From the NCBI RefSeq assembly GCF_025144995.1, contig NZ_CP102250.1:1364001-1428000 (forward strand): a stretch of 64,000 nucleotides of DNA, given 5' to 3'. The notes under the pieces were generated by a model. The model made no database searches and was not told the origin of the DNA. It saw nothing but the letters and a program-made list of their open reading frames with translations. Source of the stretch: Alistipes indistinctus YIT 12060 (GTDB lineage Bacteria > Bacteroidota > Bacteroidia > Bacteroidales > Rikenellaceae). Of this stretch, positions 1-10,078 are shown in pieces. The position numbers were made by a program, and so were the translations under genes. Position 1 is the first letter of the stretch. The number at the start of each line of letters is the position of its first letter.

Positions 1-1436
1 ATGATGCAGACGCCGTCCTCTTCGGGAGCATCGACAGGAATACAACGGATCGTTGCCTTGGTTTCGGCCTTGATTTGTTCCTCGGTTTCAGGGGTGCCGT
101 CCCAATGGGCAAGGATAAAGCCACCCTTCTCGTCGAGCACGCGCTTGAATTCATCGTAAGTATCCACACGGGTGGTCATTTCTTCACGGAATTTCAATGC
201 CTTGTTGTAGATCCCGTCCTGAATATCGACCAGTAATTTCTCAATCCTATCGACGATACCCTCCTGAGAAACGGTCTCTTTCGCAAGCGTATCGCGGCGG
301 ACGATCTCAATGGTATCTCCTGCCAGATCACGGGGCCCCATAGCCAAACGGACCGGAACCCCCTTGAGTTCATATTCGGCGAACTTAAAGCCGCTACGAA
401 CATTATCCCGCGCATCGATCTTCACACTGATCCCTTTCGCCTTCAGACCGGCAGCGATCTCATCGAGCCGTGCTGTAATCTTCGCCAGTTCCTCCGCACC
501 CTTATAGATCGGAATCATCACCACTTGGATGGGCGCCAGCTTCGGCGGCAGCACCAGACCATTGTTATCGGAGTGAGCCATAATCAACGCACCCATCAGG
601 CGGGTCGATACGCCCCAGGAAGTCGCCCAAACGTAATCCAGTTTACCTTCCCGGTTCGTGAACTGCACATCGAACGCTTTGGCGAAGTTCTGTCCGAGGA
701 AATGCGATGTACCGCTCTGCAAAGCTTTGCCGTCCTGCATCAACGCCTCGATCGTCAGGGTATCCTCGGCTCCCGCGAAACGTTCGCTGTCGCTCTTGTG
801 CCCGACAATGACGGGAACGGCCAGCCACTGTTCGGCAAAATCGGCATAGACACGAATCATCTTTTGGGCTTCGGCGATCGCCTCCTCACGCGTTTCATGC
901 GCGGTATGCCCCTCTTGCCACAGGAATTCGGCCGTACGCAAGAACAGGCGCGTACGCATTTCCCAGCGCACGACATTGGCCCACTGGTTACACAGAATCG
1001 GCAGGTCGCGGTAAGATTGTATCCAATTTTTATAGGTATTCCAGATAATCGTTTCGGAAGTCGGGCGCACGATCAGCTCCTCTTCCAGTTTCGCATCGGG
1101 ATCGACCACGACGCCTTTGCCGTCCGGATCATTCTTCAGGCGATAATGCGTCACTACCGCGCACTCTTTGGCAAAGCCCTCCACATGGTGGGCCTCCTTG
1201 CTGAAAAAGGACTTGGGGATAAACAACGGGAAATAGGCATTTTCATGGCCGGTCTCCTTGAACATCGTGTCCAGTTGGCGTTGCATCTTCTCCCAAATCG
1301 CGTAACCGTAAGGTTTGATCACCATGCACCCCCGGACGGCAGACCCTTCGGCCAGACCCGCTTTTACCACCAAATCGTTATACCACTGCGAGTAGTTCTC
1401 TTCCCGAGAGGTCAACTCTTTCAGCTCTTTTGCCAT
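1..1436 (-). CDS. proS: Prolyl-tRNA synthetase, C-terminal end cut by window edge
   Basis: Charges tRNA-Pro with proline in the cytoplasm. The minus-strand reading frame is open from an ATG at 1434-1436 to the window edge, so the 3' part is missing. The N-terminus ([20 protein letters not shown]) and class II motifs are readable: motif 2 around '[20 protein letters not shown]', preceded by 'RPTSETIIW', and '[10 protein letters not shown]' further on. The following anticodon-binding region includes 'VVMIPIYKG'. It matches the short, archaeal/eukaryote-like ProRS without the bacterial editing insertion, which is usual in Bacteroidetes. A TACCTTTG -7 box lies upstream on the same strand. Identification is firm; only the C-terminus is unseen. 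Confidence 0.95.
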   Translation of the reverse strand, partial: MAKELKELTSREENYSQWYNDLVVKAGLAEGSAVRGCMVIKPYGYAIWEKMQRQLDTMFKETGHENAYFPLFIPKSFFSKEAHHVEGFAKECAVVTHYRLKNDPDGKGVVVDPDAKLEEELIVRPTSETIIWNTYKNWIQSYRDLPILCNQWANVVRWEMRTRLFLRTAEFLWQEGHTAHETREEAIAEAQKMIRVYADFAEQWLAVPVIVGHKSDSERFAGAEDTLTIEALMQDGKALQSGTSHFLGQNFAKAFDVQFTNREGKLDYVWATSWGVSTRLMGALIMAHSDNNGLVLPPKLAPIQVVMIPIYKGAEELAKITARLDEIAAGLKAKGISVKIDARDNVRSGFKFAEYELKGVPVRLAMGPRDLAGDTIEIVRRDTLAKETVSQEGIVDRIEKLLVDIQDGIYNKALKFREEMTTRVDTYDEFKRVLDEKGGFILAHWDGTPETEEQIKAETKATIRCIPVDAPEEDGVCI

Positions 1437-1742
1437 AATTTTATTTCGTTCTGTTTCGTTTAATAATAATCAATCCCGAAGAATAAACGCAAAGGTACTG
1501 TATTTTTCGCAAATTCGTAAAAATTGAATACCTTTGGCTTAGTATGGAGTATGCGTTTTTATTCGTTCCGAAAGAACTGCAACGCTTTGGCCGTGCAACG
1601 CCGCAAACCGAATAATCATCTTGAATAAAACACTAAAACGCTATAACGGAACGACAATAGTAATTTAGGCTCAGAATCGGATAACTTTTCCGGTACGATT
1701 TTCGTTATATATATAAAGTAGAAACAGGCAAAACCTACAACC
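1437..1742. other. Intergenic region between divergent proS and lipoprotein gene
   Basis: About 300 bp, AT-rich, with no convincing gene on either strand. It holds the proS -7 box and, on the plus strand at 1529-1536, a second TACCTTTG that could start transcription of the lipoprotein-porin pair through a leader of about 200 nt. No stable hairpin stood out. Confidence 0.4.
1490..1497 (-). promoter_or_regulatory. Candidate -7 box for proS
   Basis: On the minus strand this reads TACCTTTG, a match to the Bacteroidetes TAnnTTTG element, 53 bp upstream of the proS start codon. No clear TTG is seen at the -33 distance, so the assignment rests on the -7 box and position only. Confidence 0.5.
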
Positions 1743-2933
1743 ATGAAAACCAACAAATCCATATGGGCAATGGGGGGAATGATCGCAGCGGTCATGGCCT
1801 TGTCCGGATGCAGTGCGGCTCTGTTTTCATCTTCTTCTTCCTCTGACGACCTGTATTCGACTCACGATACAAGGGCTATCGCCAATTCCGACCTGCAACG
1901 CCGGGAACGAGCGCTGGCCGCTCGCGAAGCGGAACTGCGCCGTCAGGAGGAGGCCGCAAAAGCGGCATACCAAGTGAATCAGGCCCAGAGAAGTGGTTCT
2001 GAGTCCACTTCCTATCAAAGCGTACTCTCGGATAATTACCAGGACTCTTACGAACGGAGACTCAAAGGCTTCTCCTCTTCATCCTACAAAGTAAACAGTA
2101 CGGTACCGGATAATACGCAGATCAAGGCGATAAACTACGCATCGGCTTATGACCCGGCGGTCTACAACGTTATGGTCATGGGCGACGAAGTATGGGTCGA
2201 ACCCAAATATATCTCGTCGCTCTTCGGCACATGGGGATCGACCAGCTCGGTCAACCTCAACTTCAATCTCGGTTGGGGATGGGGATCGCCCTATTGGGGC
2301 TGGAACAACTGGAACTGGAGATGGGGAAATCCTTATTACAGTTGGTATTATCCACCCTACTACGGTCCCTCGTGGGGATGGAACTGGGGTTGGAACAATT
2401 ACTGGGGATGGAACAACTATTGGGGCTGGGGTGGTCCGGGTTACTACCCGCCTTACTGGGGTGGCGGCGGCCACTACCACACTCCGCGGAACGTCGTGTA
2501 CGGCAAACCGGGTAACAGCAGTTACAGCCCTTCGACCGGATATTATCCGAACACCGGCTCCGGTGCAGGTTACGGCGGCGGAAGCTACCGGCGCGGCGGA
2601 AGCTCCACGACCTCTTCCCCGAGCTATCGTCCTTCGGGCTCGAATCCGACAACCAGCGGAGGAACTTCCTACCGCAGAGGATCGTCGGGTACCACAACGG
2701 GCGGCGTAACGGTTTCTCCATCTTACAACAACAGTAATAGTGGCACCTACCGCAGAAGTAACAGCAACTCATATAACAATTCCTACAATAACAGCAACCG
2801 CGGCAGTTATTCGAGCGGCAGTATGCCGAGCGGAGGAGGTTTCTCCAGTGGCAGTGCCGGTGGTGGCGGAGGCGTTTCCGGCGGTGGCGGAGGCGGTGGA
2901 TATTCCGGTGGCGGAGGAAGTTACCGACGTTAA
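1743..2933 (+). CDS. Exported lipoprotein, coiled-coil then Trp/Gly/Tyr/Ser-rich low-complexity protein
   Basis: A 396-residue protein of unknown function. It starts with a lipoprotein signal (lipobox ALSGC, Cys23), so it should be anchored in the envelope. Residues about 50-75 are charged and coiled-coil-like (QRRERALAAREAELRRQEEA). Residues about 170-250 are dominated by Trp, Gly, Asn and Tyr, and the C-terminal 130 residues are Ser/Gly/Tyr/Arg repeats with recurring SYRRG units, ending in a poly-Gly run. Similar Bacteroidales proteins have been labelled 'vitellogenin II precursor'; that name carries no functional information. The gene precedes an OmpP1-like porin by about 80 bp and the two are likely co-transcribed, so a role at the outer membrane is a reasonable inference. 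Confidence 0.75.
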   Translation: MKTNKSIWAMGGMIAAVMALSGCSAALFSSSSSSDDLYSTHDTRAIANSDLQRRERALAAREAELRRQEEAAKAAYQVNQAQRSGSESTSYQSVLSDNYQDSYERRLKGFSSSSYKVNSTVPDNTQIKAINYASAYDPAVYNVMVMGDEVWVEPKYISSLFGTWGSTSSVNLNFNLGWGWGSPYWGWNNWNWRWGNPYYSWYYPPYYGPSWGWNWGWNNYWGWNNYWGWGGPGYYPPYWGGGGHYHTPRNVVYGKPGNSSYSPSTGYYPNTGSGAGYGGGSYRRGGSSTTSSPSYRPSGSNPTTSGGTSYRRGSSGTTTGGVTVSPSYNNSNSGTYRRSNSNSYNNSYNNSNRGSYSSGSMPSGGGFSSGSAGGGGGVSGGGGGGGYSGGGGSYRR

Positions 2934-3015
2934 ACATGCTTAAGCGACCTGCACCTGAAATCGTATTGTAACCTCACATGACCAACGAATTACATGCACT
3001 AACGTATTGGATATT

Positions 3016-4602
3016 ATGAGAACCTTCAAAATATTTGCACTAACGGCCGGAGCCGCTTTGGTATCGGCCTCCGCTATGGCTCAGACTCCGAGTCCGGAAG
3101 CGATGCTGAAGTTGTCGCAGTACAACTATTCGTTCGGCACGGCGCGAAGCGCAGCATTGGGCGGAGCGTTCACTTCACTCGGCGCCGATCTGGCTTCGAT
3201 GGCGATCAACCCGGCGGGCTTGGGCATGTACCAGAGTTCCGATGTCGGGTTCTCGCCGTCAGTCACCTCCTCAACCATGAAGAGTAACTACGGAGGATTC
3301 AGCGCCAGCGATTCGAAAACCCAGTTTTCGGTAGGCAACCTGGCCGCCGCATTCAACCTCTATCAGGGCAGCGGAGCTCTGACGAGTATGACCTTCGGCA
3401 TCGGATATTCAAAACTTGCGGATTTCAACAATACTTCGTTCGCCTATAACCAGGGTATCGGCAGTTCGATCACGGAGATTTTCGCAGAACGAATGAACGG
3501 GGTTCCGGTAAGCATTTTCAATACGGACGACCCCTACCGGCCGTTCCGCCAAAGTTTGCGCATCGACCAGTGGGGCGGCGGCCTCGCTTACCAGGCCCAT
3601 TTACTCGAACCGATCAACGACAAACAGTATTCCCCGTTCGGCCCTTCGGCCCAGTACCCGGACCGTAAAGGCGCACTGTCGGAAACCGCTACGGTCAACC
3701 CGGCCATGCGCCGGATCACGACCGGAAGTATCGGTGAGTATGATTTCTCCGGGGGATTCAATTTCAACAATATCCTTTACGTGGGTTTGACCATCGGCGT
3801 GCAGGACGTCTACCTGCGCAGCGAGAACAATTACACGGAAACCTACAACAACAACGAATACAACCTGCAACGTATGAACTACGTGCAGCGGCAGAGACTG
3901 AGCGGAACAGGCGTAAACTTCAAGTTCGGCGCGATCGTACGGCCGGTGCCGAACCTGCGTATCGGCGTGGCGGTTCACACTCCGACATTCATCAGTATGG
4001 AAGAAGAGTATATCGAGCTGCTGGGTGCCGATTACAAGGGCACCTCTCCGCAGGGGCTGATCGATTCGCCGTTCGCGATCAACAATTACAACATCAATAC
4101 CCCGACCCGGTTGTTGACCGGCATCTCCTACACCTTGCCTAAAGTCGGCCTGATCAGCGTCGATTACGAACGGGTGTGGTACAACGGCATGCGACTAAGA
4201 AACACGGGTTACTGGAACGTGGAAGAAGACACGAAAAACATGATCGGAGATATGTATAAGGCTGCTAACAACTTCCGCGCCGGCTTGGAGCTGACCCCGT
4301 TGCAGAACTTTTATCTCCGCGCCGGGTACGCCTCGTATGGAGATTGCACCAAAACGAATGTGTATTCCACTTCTGCGAACTATCCGACGATCAAATCGTA
4401 CCAGAATTATTCGGCCGGCCTGGGGTACCGTTTCGGTCATGCGTATCTCGATCTGACCTATATTTACACCGACTACAAATACCTCGGCGACGATATTTTC
4501 TATTACAACGAAGCGGGCATGCAGTTCCCGATCCAATCCGGCACTATTGACTATCAGCAAAACCGGCATACCGTAACGCTGACGATGGGCGTACGGTTTT
4601 GA
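3016..4602 (+). CDS. OmpP1/FadL/TodX-family outer-membrane porin
   Basis: A predicted outer-membrane beta-barrel that by family would let hydrophobic compounds diffuse through. I chose the ATG at 3016 rather than an in-frame TTG nine bases upstream, because it gives a clean Sec signal peptide (MRTFKIFALTAGAALVSASA, cut near AMA-QT). Mature residues show the family N-terminal hallmark: 'SARSAALGGAF'-like text (here GTARSAALGGAFTSLGADLA) followed by 'NPAGLGMYQSSD'. Alternating strands rich in Tyr and Gly continue to a C-terminal aromatic residue (VTLTMGVRF), as required for BAM-mediated insertion. Length of 528 residues is normal for the family. It is downstream of the Trp/Gly-rich lipoprotein and is followed by a strong terminator. 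Substrate unknown. Confidence 0.85.
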   Translation: MRTFKIFALTAGAALVSASAMAQTPSPEAMLKLSQYNYSFGTARSAALGGAFTSLGADLASMAINPAGLGMYQSSDVGFSPSVTSSTMKSNYGGFSASDSKTQFSVGNLAAAFNLYQGSGALTSMTFGIGYSKLADFNNTSFAYNQGIGSSITEIFAERMNGVPVSIFNTDDPYRPFRQSLRIDQWGGGLAYQAHLLEPINDKQYSPFGPSAQYPDRKGALSETATVNPAMRRITTGSIGEYDFSGGFNFNNILYVGLTIGVQDVYLRSENNYTETYNNNEYNLQRMNYVQRQRLSGTGVNFKFGAIVRPVPNLRIGVAVHTPTFISMEEEYIELLGADYKGTSPQGLIDSPFAINNYNINTPTRLLTGISYTLPKVGLISVDYERVWYNGMRLRNTGYWNVEEDTKNMIGDMYKAANNFRAGLELTPLQNFYLRAGYASYGDCTKTNVYSTSANYPTIKSYQNYSAGLGYRFGHAYLDLTYIYTDYKYLGDDIFYYNEAGMQFPIQSGTIDYQQNRHTVTLTMGVRF

Positions 4603-4635
4603 TCCGGGGAACCGAACAATCAACTCTGGTCAAAC

Positions 4636-4661
4636 AAAGGCGAACCTAACGGTCCGCCTTT
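4636..4661 (+). terminator. Rho-independent terminator after OmpP1-like gene
   Basis: An 11-bp stem with one mismatch (AAAGGCG-A-ACC / GGT-C-CGCCTTT) and a TAAC loop, followed by TTATTAT. It ends the lipoprotein-porin unit and could also work for the converging response-regulator gene. Confidence 0.75.
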
Positions 4662-4740
4662 TATTATGATATGATTCCGAACGATGTTACTGTTGCAATG
4701 TTCCCAGTGGCAGAAATGTACTTGCAGCTATTCTCCAGGG

Positions 4741-5394
4741 TCAGATCTCGACCAGATTGTTCTTGATCGCATAAACGACCAGGTTAGCCGTATTCTTGCA
4801 GCCGGTTTTAGCGAGGATGTTGGAACGGTGCTTATCGACCGTACGTTTGGAGATAAACAGCGAATCGGCGATTTCACTGTTCGATTCGCCCCGGCAGATG
4901 TGCAACAAAATTTCGGATTCCCGTTGCGAGAGCTCCTCTGGACTGTCTTCCGGAACCGACGAGGGAGTAGACTTGAGATTGCTCACCAAATTGAACAGCA
5001 GCTCCTGTGAAAAATAGCTACCGCCGCCCACAACGGTTTCAATAGCCGCAGCAACCTCCTTGATCTCGGAATTTTTCAGGATGAACCCTTTCACGCCGAG
5101 CGAAACCATTTTGAAATAATAATCCTCGTCGCCATACATCGAAAGTGTGATGATTTTCAGATCTGGATAACGCTTCAACGCCTCCTCCGCCGTTACGATA
5201 CCGTTCATTTTTGGCATTTCGATATCGAGCAAAATCACGTCGGGTTCTATGCCGGGTAATAATTCCAACAATTCCACACCGTTGGACGCTTCCCCGATCA
5301 CCGAAAAACCTTCGATGCCGTCCAAAAGCGTCCGAAGTCCGTTGCGGAACAGCGTATGGTCGTCGACAACCACTATTTTACATTCTTTTGCCAT
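4741..5394 (-). CDS. NarL/FixJ-family response regulator
   Basis: DNA-binding response regulator, cytoplasmic. The receiver domain (residues 1-120) has the acidic pair in 'VVVDDHTLF', the phospho-acceptor Asp in 'ILLDIEMPKMNG', the Thr/Ser of 'TLSMYG' and the Lys in 'GFILKNS'. The C-terminus is a LuxR-type helix-turn-helix (LSQRESEILLHICRGESNSE, then 'FISKRTVDKHRSNILAKTG'). The ATG at 5392-5394 is preferred over an upstream TTG because receiver homology begins right after it and an AGAGGA motif precedes it. It follows the histidine kinase by 26 bp on the same strand, so the pair is a two-component system. Target genes are not shown by the sequence; the divergent GH106 gene is a neighbour but not proof. 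Confidence 0.93.
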   Translation of the reverse strand: MAKECKIVVVDDHTLFRNGLRTLLDGIEGFSVIGEASNGVELLELLPGIEPDVILLDIEMPKMNGIVTAEEALKRYPDLKIITLSMYGDEDYYFKMVSLGVKGFILKNSEIKEVAAAIETVVGGGSYFSQELLFNLVSNLKSTPSSVPEDSPEELSQRESEILLHICRGESNSEIADSLFISKRTVDKHRSNILAKTGCKNTANLVVYAIKNNLVEI

Positions 5395-5420
5395 AAATAA
5401 TAGTTCCTCTCCTAATCCGA

Positions 5421-6356
5421 TCAAATATGAATGTCAACAGCCGCCCGCATACCGGCTCCCGGAGAGCTGTCGATTGAAACTTCCCCCTTCAACGAACTGA
5501 TCCTCGAAAAGATATTCGAGATGCCCATACCTTTTTGCCCGACCTTGTCAGGATCAAATCCGCAGCCATTGTCTTTATACCGAATCCGAATCTGTCCCTG
5601 CTGATAATGCAACGACAAATCCACCCGGGCGGCCCCGGAATGCTTCAAGCTATTATTGATCAATTCGCATACCACCCTGTAAAGGATCACCTCAATATCG
5701 GTATCGAACCGCTCGTTTTTAAGGTTTGTTTCAAACACTATCCGCATTTCGCCGCGCGGCAATTTATTGATAAAGTTCGAAATGGCCCGAGACAGACCGA
5801 AGTCATTCAGCACATGAGGACTCAGGTTTGCGGAAATCTCGCGGAGGCTGCGGATCGCCTCATCCACGACGTAGTTGACATTGCGGATAATCTCCTTATT
5901 CTGCTCGCTCATATCCGCCGAATTCAACGCCGAAACGGACATTTTGGCCGACGAAAGCAACGGTCCCAAACCGTCGTGCAAGTCCTTCGAAAAGCGCTGC
6001 CGCTCTTTTTCCTCGGTACGCAATACGGTATTGAGGATCCGGCGCTCGGAAATGCGGCGCTGGCTCTCGGTGCGGGCAATGTAATTGAAGATTTTGTTAA
6101 CAATCAGGATACCTCCGGCGAAACAGAGCGAGGTAATGATACCCAACCAAACGAAAAATTCCTGCGGCAGATGCAGCTCTTCCATATGCGTCATCTGGAC
6201 GTACTCGCCGAAACGCAGGCAGGCCAGCCCTGTCAGAGCCACCGTAAAGAGCATCCAAGAGAGGTTATACTTAGTCTTTTGGATCATCCCGATGGCCACC
6301 GAAGCCGCACCCAACTGCAGGATGATCGAAATGATAAGCAATATTTTAATAACCAT
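5421..6356 (-). CDS. Membrane histidine kinase, HisKA_3 (NarX/DesK-like) type
   Basis: Sensor kinase partner of the response regulator just downstream. Three hydrophobic segments lie in the first 95 residues (about 2-24, 33-48, 68-88), with no large periplasmic domain, so it probably senses a membrane or intramembrane cue. A short linker leads to the HisKA_3 dimerisation helix with the phospho-acceptor His in 'RFSKDLHDGLGPLLSS'. The HATPase_c domain shows the N box 'ELINNSLKHS', G1 'DNGCGFDP' and G2 'GMGISNIFSRI'. It has 311 residues, a normal length for this minimal class. The upstream region is shared with the divergent GH106 rhamnosidase gene. The signal sensed is unknown. Confidence 0.92.
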   Translation of the reverse strand: MVIKILLIISIILQLGAASVAIGMIQKTKYNLSWMLFTVALTGLACLRFGEYVQMTHMEELHLPQEFFVWLGIITSLCFAGGILIVNKIFNYIARTESQRRISERRILNTVLRTEEKERQRFSKDLHDGLGPLLSSAKMSVSALNSADMSEQNKEIIRNVNYVVDEAIRSLREISANLSPHVLNDFGLSRAISNFINKLPRGEMRIVFETNLKNERFDTDIEVILYRVVCELINNSLKHSGAARVDLSLHYQQGQIRIRYKDNGCGFDPDKVGQKGMGISNIFSRISSLKGEVSIDSSPGAGMRAAVDIHI

Positions 6357-6555
6357 ACCGCGACCGTTATTTCTCAGTCAAAGATAACAAACTATCCCTG
6401 TTTACCCAAACCTCGTCTTTTTGTTGCAGGACAGGGTATTTGTTATCGGGAGCAAAGCGCGGCAACCGCTTGTCACCTGTATTCCTCCGGATATAGCAGG
6501 ATTCCGTAAAACCGGAATTTATCCCTATCTTTATACTTCGTTAATCTAAAACTGT

Positions 6556-9500
6556 ATGTGCAAACTCTCCCGAAATTTGCAGCCCGTGAAAAAGATCGGG
6601 CTGTTATGCGTGATGCTCAGTTGGGCCGTCTGCAGCCCGGCCGCACCGTCATCCCCATCGCTACGAAACGGCTTTACGGATCCTCCGCAAGCGGGGAAAG
6701 CCCAAACCTGGTGGCATTGGACGAGCCTGTTCGTCACCAAAGAGGGTATCCAAGCCGACCTCGAAGCCATGAAACAGATCGGATACAGCGGAGCACACAT
6801 CTTCGCCACTTCATCCAGTCCGTGTCCTCCCGGAGATTATCCTGAAATCCTGAGTCCCGAATGGCTCGACCTCGTGCAATACGCCGGCAAGGAAGCCTCG
6901 CGGCTCGGGCTGACACTGGGTGTACACAACTGTCCGGGCTGGTCGCTGTCAGGCGGTCCGTGGATCCGGCCCGAAGAGTCGATGCAGATGATCGTCTCAT
7001 CGGAAAGCCATGCCTCCGGCGGCAAACGCCAAAAAATCGTATTGCCCCAGCCCGAAACCCGGCACGGCTATTACCGCGACATCGCCGTACTGGCCTTCCC
7101 CGATGTAAACCGGCACGACACACCTCAACTCAAAGCCGATTTCAAAGAAGACAGCCTCAGCAACATCACAGATGGGGACTACACCTCTTTCATCCGGCTG
7201 CCGATCGCCAAAGAGGGGTCGAGCGCCGTAGTGACACTTAGCTACGACACGCCATATTCGCCTCAATTCATCGAACTGAGTTTCGGCGAAGTACATCTCT
7301 TCGTGAAAGGAACGATCGAAGCATCGGCCGACGGCAAACATTTTCGCGAAGTCGGGAATTTCGATTACCGCATCCGCACCGATATGCGGCTGCCCAAATG
7401 CATTCCGCTGAACGACGGCGCACGCAACGCCCGTTTTTTCCGGGTGACGTTCAACTACCGTCCTTATCGCTACTGGATGAAACCGGCCAACGTGCAACTC
7501 AACGAGATACGGTTGCTGGCCTCGCCGATGGTCAACGACGTCGACACCCGCAATTCGACGATGGAAGACAGCTACTCCTACAAACCTTTCGATCCGGCTT
7601 ACACCTCGCCGGGTATCGACCCGGTCCGGGTCATTGACCTGACTGCGGACCTCGCCCCCGACGGAACGCTCGACTGTACTTTGCCGCAAGGCAAATGGAC
7701 GATCCTGCGCATCGGGCACACCACCACAGGTAAGACGAACGGTCCGTCGCACTACACCGGACTGGAGTGTGACAAATTGAACCGCCGCGGACTCGATGCC
7801 CACTGGCCCGGCATGATGGCCCGCATCGAGGCGCAACTGAAACCTACCGGAGCACTGAAATACGCCATTATCGACAGTTACGAGGCCGGCGGCCAAAATT
7901 GGACGGAAGGTTTCGACGAAGAATTCCTCAAACGGAGAGGATACGACCTGAAACCTTATCTTCCGGCCGTAATCGGCTTCGTCGTAGGAACGCCGCAACA
8001 GAGCGCCCGGTTCCTATTCGACTTTCAGCGTACGATTTCTGAATTATTCGCTGAAAACTATTACGACTATTTCACTGAATTGTGTCATCGCAACGGATTG
8101 TTGTCCATCACCGAATCCTATTTCGGGCCGTTCGATTACCTGCGGTGCGCACGCAATGCGGATATCCCGACCGGGGAGTTTTGGGTGGGCAGCGGGACAT
8201 CCATCTCGAGAATGCCCGGCTCGGCCGCTCATTTCCACGGCAAAGCACGCGTCGGGGCCGAATCCTTTACCGCAGGTCCGGTAGAAGGACGCTGGCAGCA
8301 GGATCCGGCACAACTCAAAATTTACGGGGACCGGGCATGGATCCACGGCGTCACCCAACTGGTGATGCACTCCTACGTACACCAACCCTACCTGAATGTA
8401 CGCCCGGGATGGACGCTTGCCCAACACGGATCGCACCTCTCCCGTGCAAACACCTGGTGGCCTTACGGAAACGGTTGGGTCGATTACATCAACCGGTCGC
8501 AATTCCTGCTTCAGCAGGGCACGCCGGTAGCGGACCTGCTAGTGCTCTCGGGCGAATCGGCCCCGAATAACTACCCCACCGACCTGCAATTGCTGACTGC
8601 CGGATACAACTACGATTTCTGTTGTGTCGACGATCTCCGGGAGCTGGTGCAGGTCAAAAACGGCCGGATAACGGCACCCTCGGGCGCAACCTATGCCGTC
8701 TTATCGCTGGGTCCCGATCGCTACCTGACACTGCCTACTCTCAACAAAATCTACCAACTGCTCCAAGACGGAGCGGCCGTAGCCGGACTGCCTCCACTGG
8801 GATCTCCTTCTCTGTCGGACAACGATACGGAATATGCGGAGATGGTCCGGAAAATCTGGGGAGACTCCGATACAGGCCTGATCCAGAGTGTCGGGAAAGG
8901 GCGAATCATCCGTTCGAACGATCCGGTAACCATCCTGACAACACTGAATATCCAACCCGATACGGAACTGCCCGAAAAAGTTTACGGTATCCACCGCTGC
9001 GTAGGAGACACCGACATCTATTTCCTTTACAACGACAGCACGCGCACGATTCATTTCAACGGAAAATTCCGGGTCTCGGAAGACAAATCCCCCGAATACT
9101 GGAATGCACAGGATGGAACAACAATACCGGCTGCTGTCTGGCGCAAAGAAACGGCAGGTACCGTGGTGACGATGACCCTACAACCGTATGAGTCACTTTT
9201 TGTAGTATTCGTTCCGAATAAAAAGGTTGCGCCACACGTACTGGATATGACCATTGCCGCACCTGCGGATGAAGAAGCCCCGACAGTTTCCGCCCGGGTG
9301 GGAAACGACCGGGTACGACTGTTTTTCCGGGAACCGGCAACCGCCACGCTTAACTTGACAAACGGTAAAATACAAACAGAAACCGTGCGGGATGTTCCGG
9401 CACCGGTCGATCTGAGCGATAATTGGCAAGTAAACTTCCCTGCCGATCTGGGCGCGCCCGATTCGATACGGCTCAATACGCTCGCATCGCTGAGTGAAAG

Positions 9501-9951
9501 CCCGGAAGAGGGAGTGCGTTATTTTTCCGGCACCGCAACCTATTCGCGTACATTCTTGCTGCCCAAAGGATGGAACAAACCGCAGCGCCGCGTCGTCCTC
9601 GATTTGGGGACGGTACGTAACCTGGCCGAAGTGAAGATCAACGGACACAAAGCGGGATTGCTGTGGGCGTCTCCATTCCAATTGGAAATAAGCGACTTTC
9701 TGCAACCGGGCACAAACCGTATCGAAATTGCCGTCACAAACATGTGGGTCAACCGGCTGATCGGCGACGCCCGCAATACCGCCACTATTCCAGAAACGGA
9801 CGGCTGGCCCGATTGGGTATTGGCCGACAAGCCCAACTCCGGCCAGGGCACCTACACTTTTTCGCCCTGGAAAGGTTGGAACAAAGAGGAGCCGTTGCAA
9901 CCTTCGGGGCTGATCGGGCCGGTATTGCTGCGCTGCATCGAAATAAGGTGA
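6556..9951 (+). CDS. GH106-family alpha-L-rhamnosidase
   Basis: Exported enzyme that by family removes terminal alpha-L-rhamnose from plant glycans such as rhamnogalacturonan side chains. The signal peptide covers residues 1-29 (LLCVMLSWAVCSPAA). The catalytic (beta/alpha)8 region follows, with family-typical text 'TWWHWTSLFVTKEGIQADLE' near residues 51-70 and 'NCPGWSLSGGPW' at 125-136, and later 'ESYFGPFDYLRCARN'. The C-terminal third contains beta-sandwich modules, including a galactose-binding-like segment near residues 990-1110 (RRVVLDLGTVRNLAEVKING). Length of 1131 residues fits the family. It stands alone between the two-component system (divergent) and rplS (convergent), with a bidirectional terminator after it. 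A second GH106-like gene lies at the right end of the window. Confidence 0.88.
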   Translation: MCKLSRNLQPVKKIGLLCVMLSWAVCSPAAPSSPSLRNGFTDPPQAGKAQTWWHWTSLFVTKEGIQADLEAMKQIGYSGAHIFATSSSPCPPGDYPEILSPEWLDLVQYAGKEASRLGLTLGVHNCPGWSLSGGPWIRPEESMQMIVSSESHASGGKRQKIVLPQPETRHGYYRDIAVLAFPDVNRHDTPQLKADFKEDSLSNITDGDYTSFIRLPIAKEGSSAVVTLSYDTPYSPQFIELSFGEVHLFVKGTIEASADGKHFREVGNFDYRIRTDMRLPKCIPLNDGARNARFFRVTFNYRPYRYWMKPANVQLNEIRLLASPMVNDVDTRNSTMEDSYSYKPFDPAYTSPGIDPVRVIDLTADLAPDGTLDCTLPQGKWTILRIGHTTTGKTNGPSHYTGLECDKLNRRGLDAHWPGMMARIEAQLKPTGALKYAIIDSYEAGGQNWTEGFDEEFLKRRGYDLKPYLPAVIGFVVGTPQQSARFLFDFQRTISELFAENYYDYFTELCHRNGLLSITESYFGPFDYLRCARNADIPTGEFWVGSGTSISRMPGSAAHFHGKARVGAESFTAGPVEGRWQQDPAQLKIYGDRAWIHGVTQLVMHSYVHQPYLNVRPGWTLAQHGSHLSRANTWWPYGNGWVDYINRSQFLLQQGTPVADLLVLSGESAPNNYPTDLQLLTAGYNYDFCCVDDLRELVQVKNGRITAPSGATYAVLSLGPDRYLTLPTLNKIYQLLQDGAAVAGLPPLGSPSLSDNDTEYAEMVRKIWGDSDTGLIQSVGKGRIIRSNDPVTILTTLNIQPDTELPEKVYGIHRCVGDTDIYFLYNDSTRTIHFNGKFRVSEDKSPEYWNAQDGTTIPAAVWRKETAGTVVTMTLQPYESLFVVFVPNKKVAPHVLDMTIAAPADEEAPTVSARVGNDRVRLFFREPATATLNLTNGKIQTETVRDVPAPVDLSDNWQVNFPADLGAPDSIRLNTLASLSESPEEGVRYFSGTATYSRTFLLPKGWNKPQRRVVLDLGTVRNLAEVKINGHKAGLLWASPFQLEISDFLQPGTNRIEIAVTNMWVNRLIGDARNTATIPETDGWPDWVLADKPNSGQGTYTFSPWKGWNKEEPLQPSGLIGPVLLRCIEIR

Positions 9952-9970
9952 CCACGAGTTTCATACAATA

Positions 9971-9999
9971 ATAAAGCCGACCCTATGGGTCGGCTTTAT
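9971..9999. terminator. Bidirectional terminator between GH106 gene and rplS
   Basis: A perfect 13-bp inverted repeat (ATAAAGCCGACCC / GGGTCGGCTTTAT) with a 3-nt loop. A/T tracts lie on both sides, so it can stop the plus-strand GH106 transcript and the minus-strand rplS transcript. Confidence 0.85.
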
Positions 10000-10078
10000 T
10001 ATTATGATTACTCCCGGAAATTTTATCTTGTCTGCTCCGTTCTGGGCGCATTAGATTGTGCCGGTCGTAGATAAAGGC

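Noticed and set aside
525-1463. A 312-residue open frame on the plus strand opposite proS.
   Set aside because: It is a shadow of the prolyl-tRNA synthetase gene, whose class II motifs are clear on the other strand.
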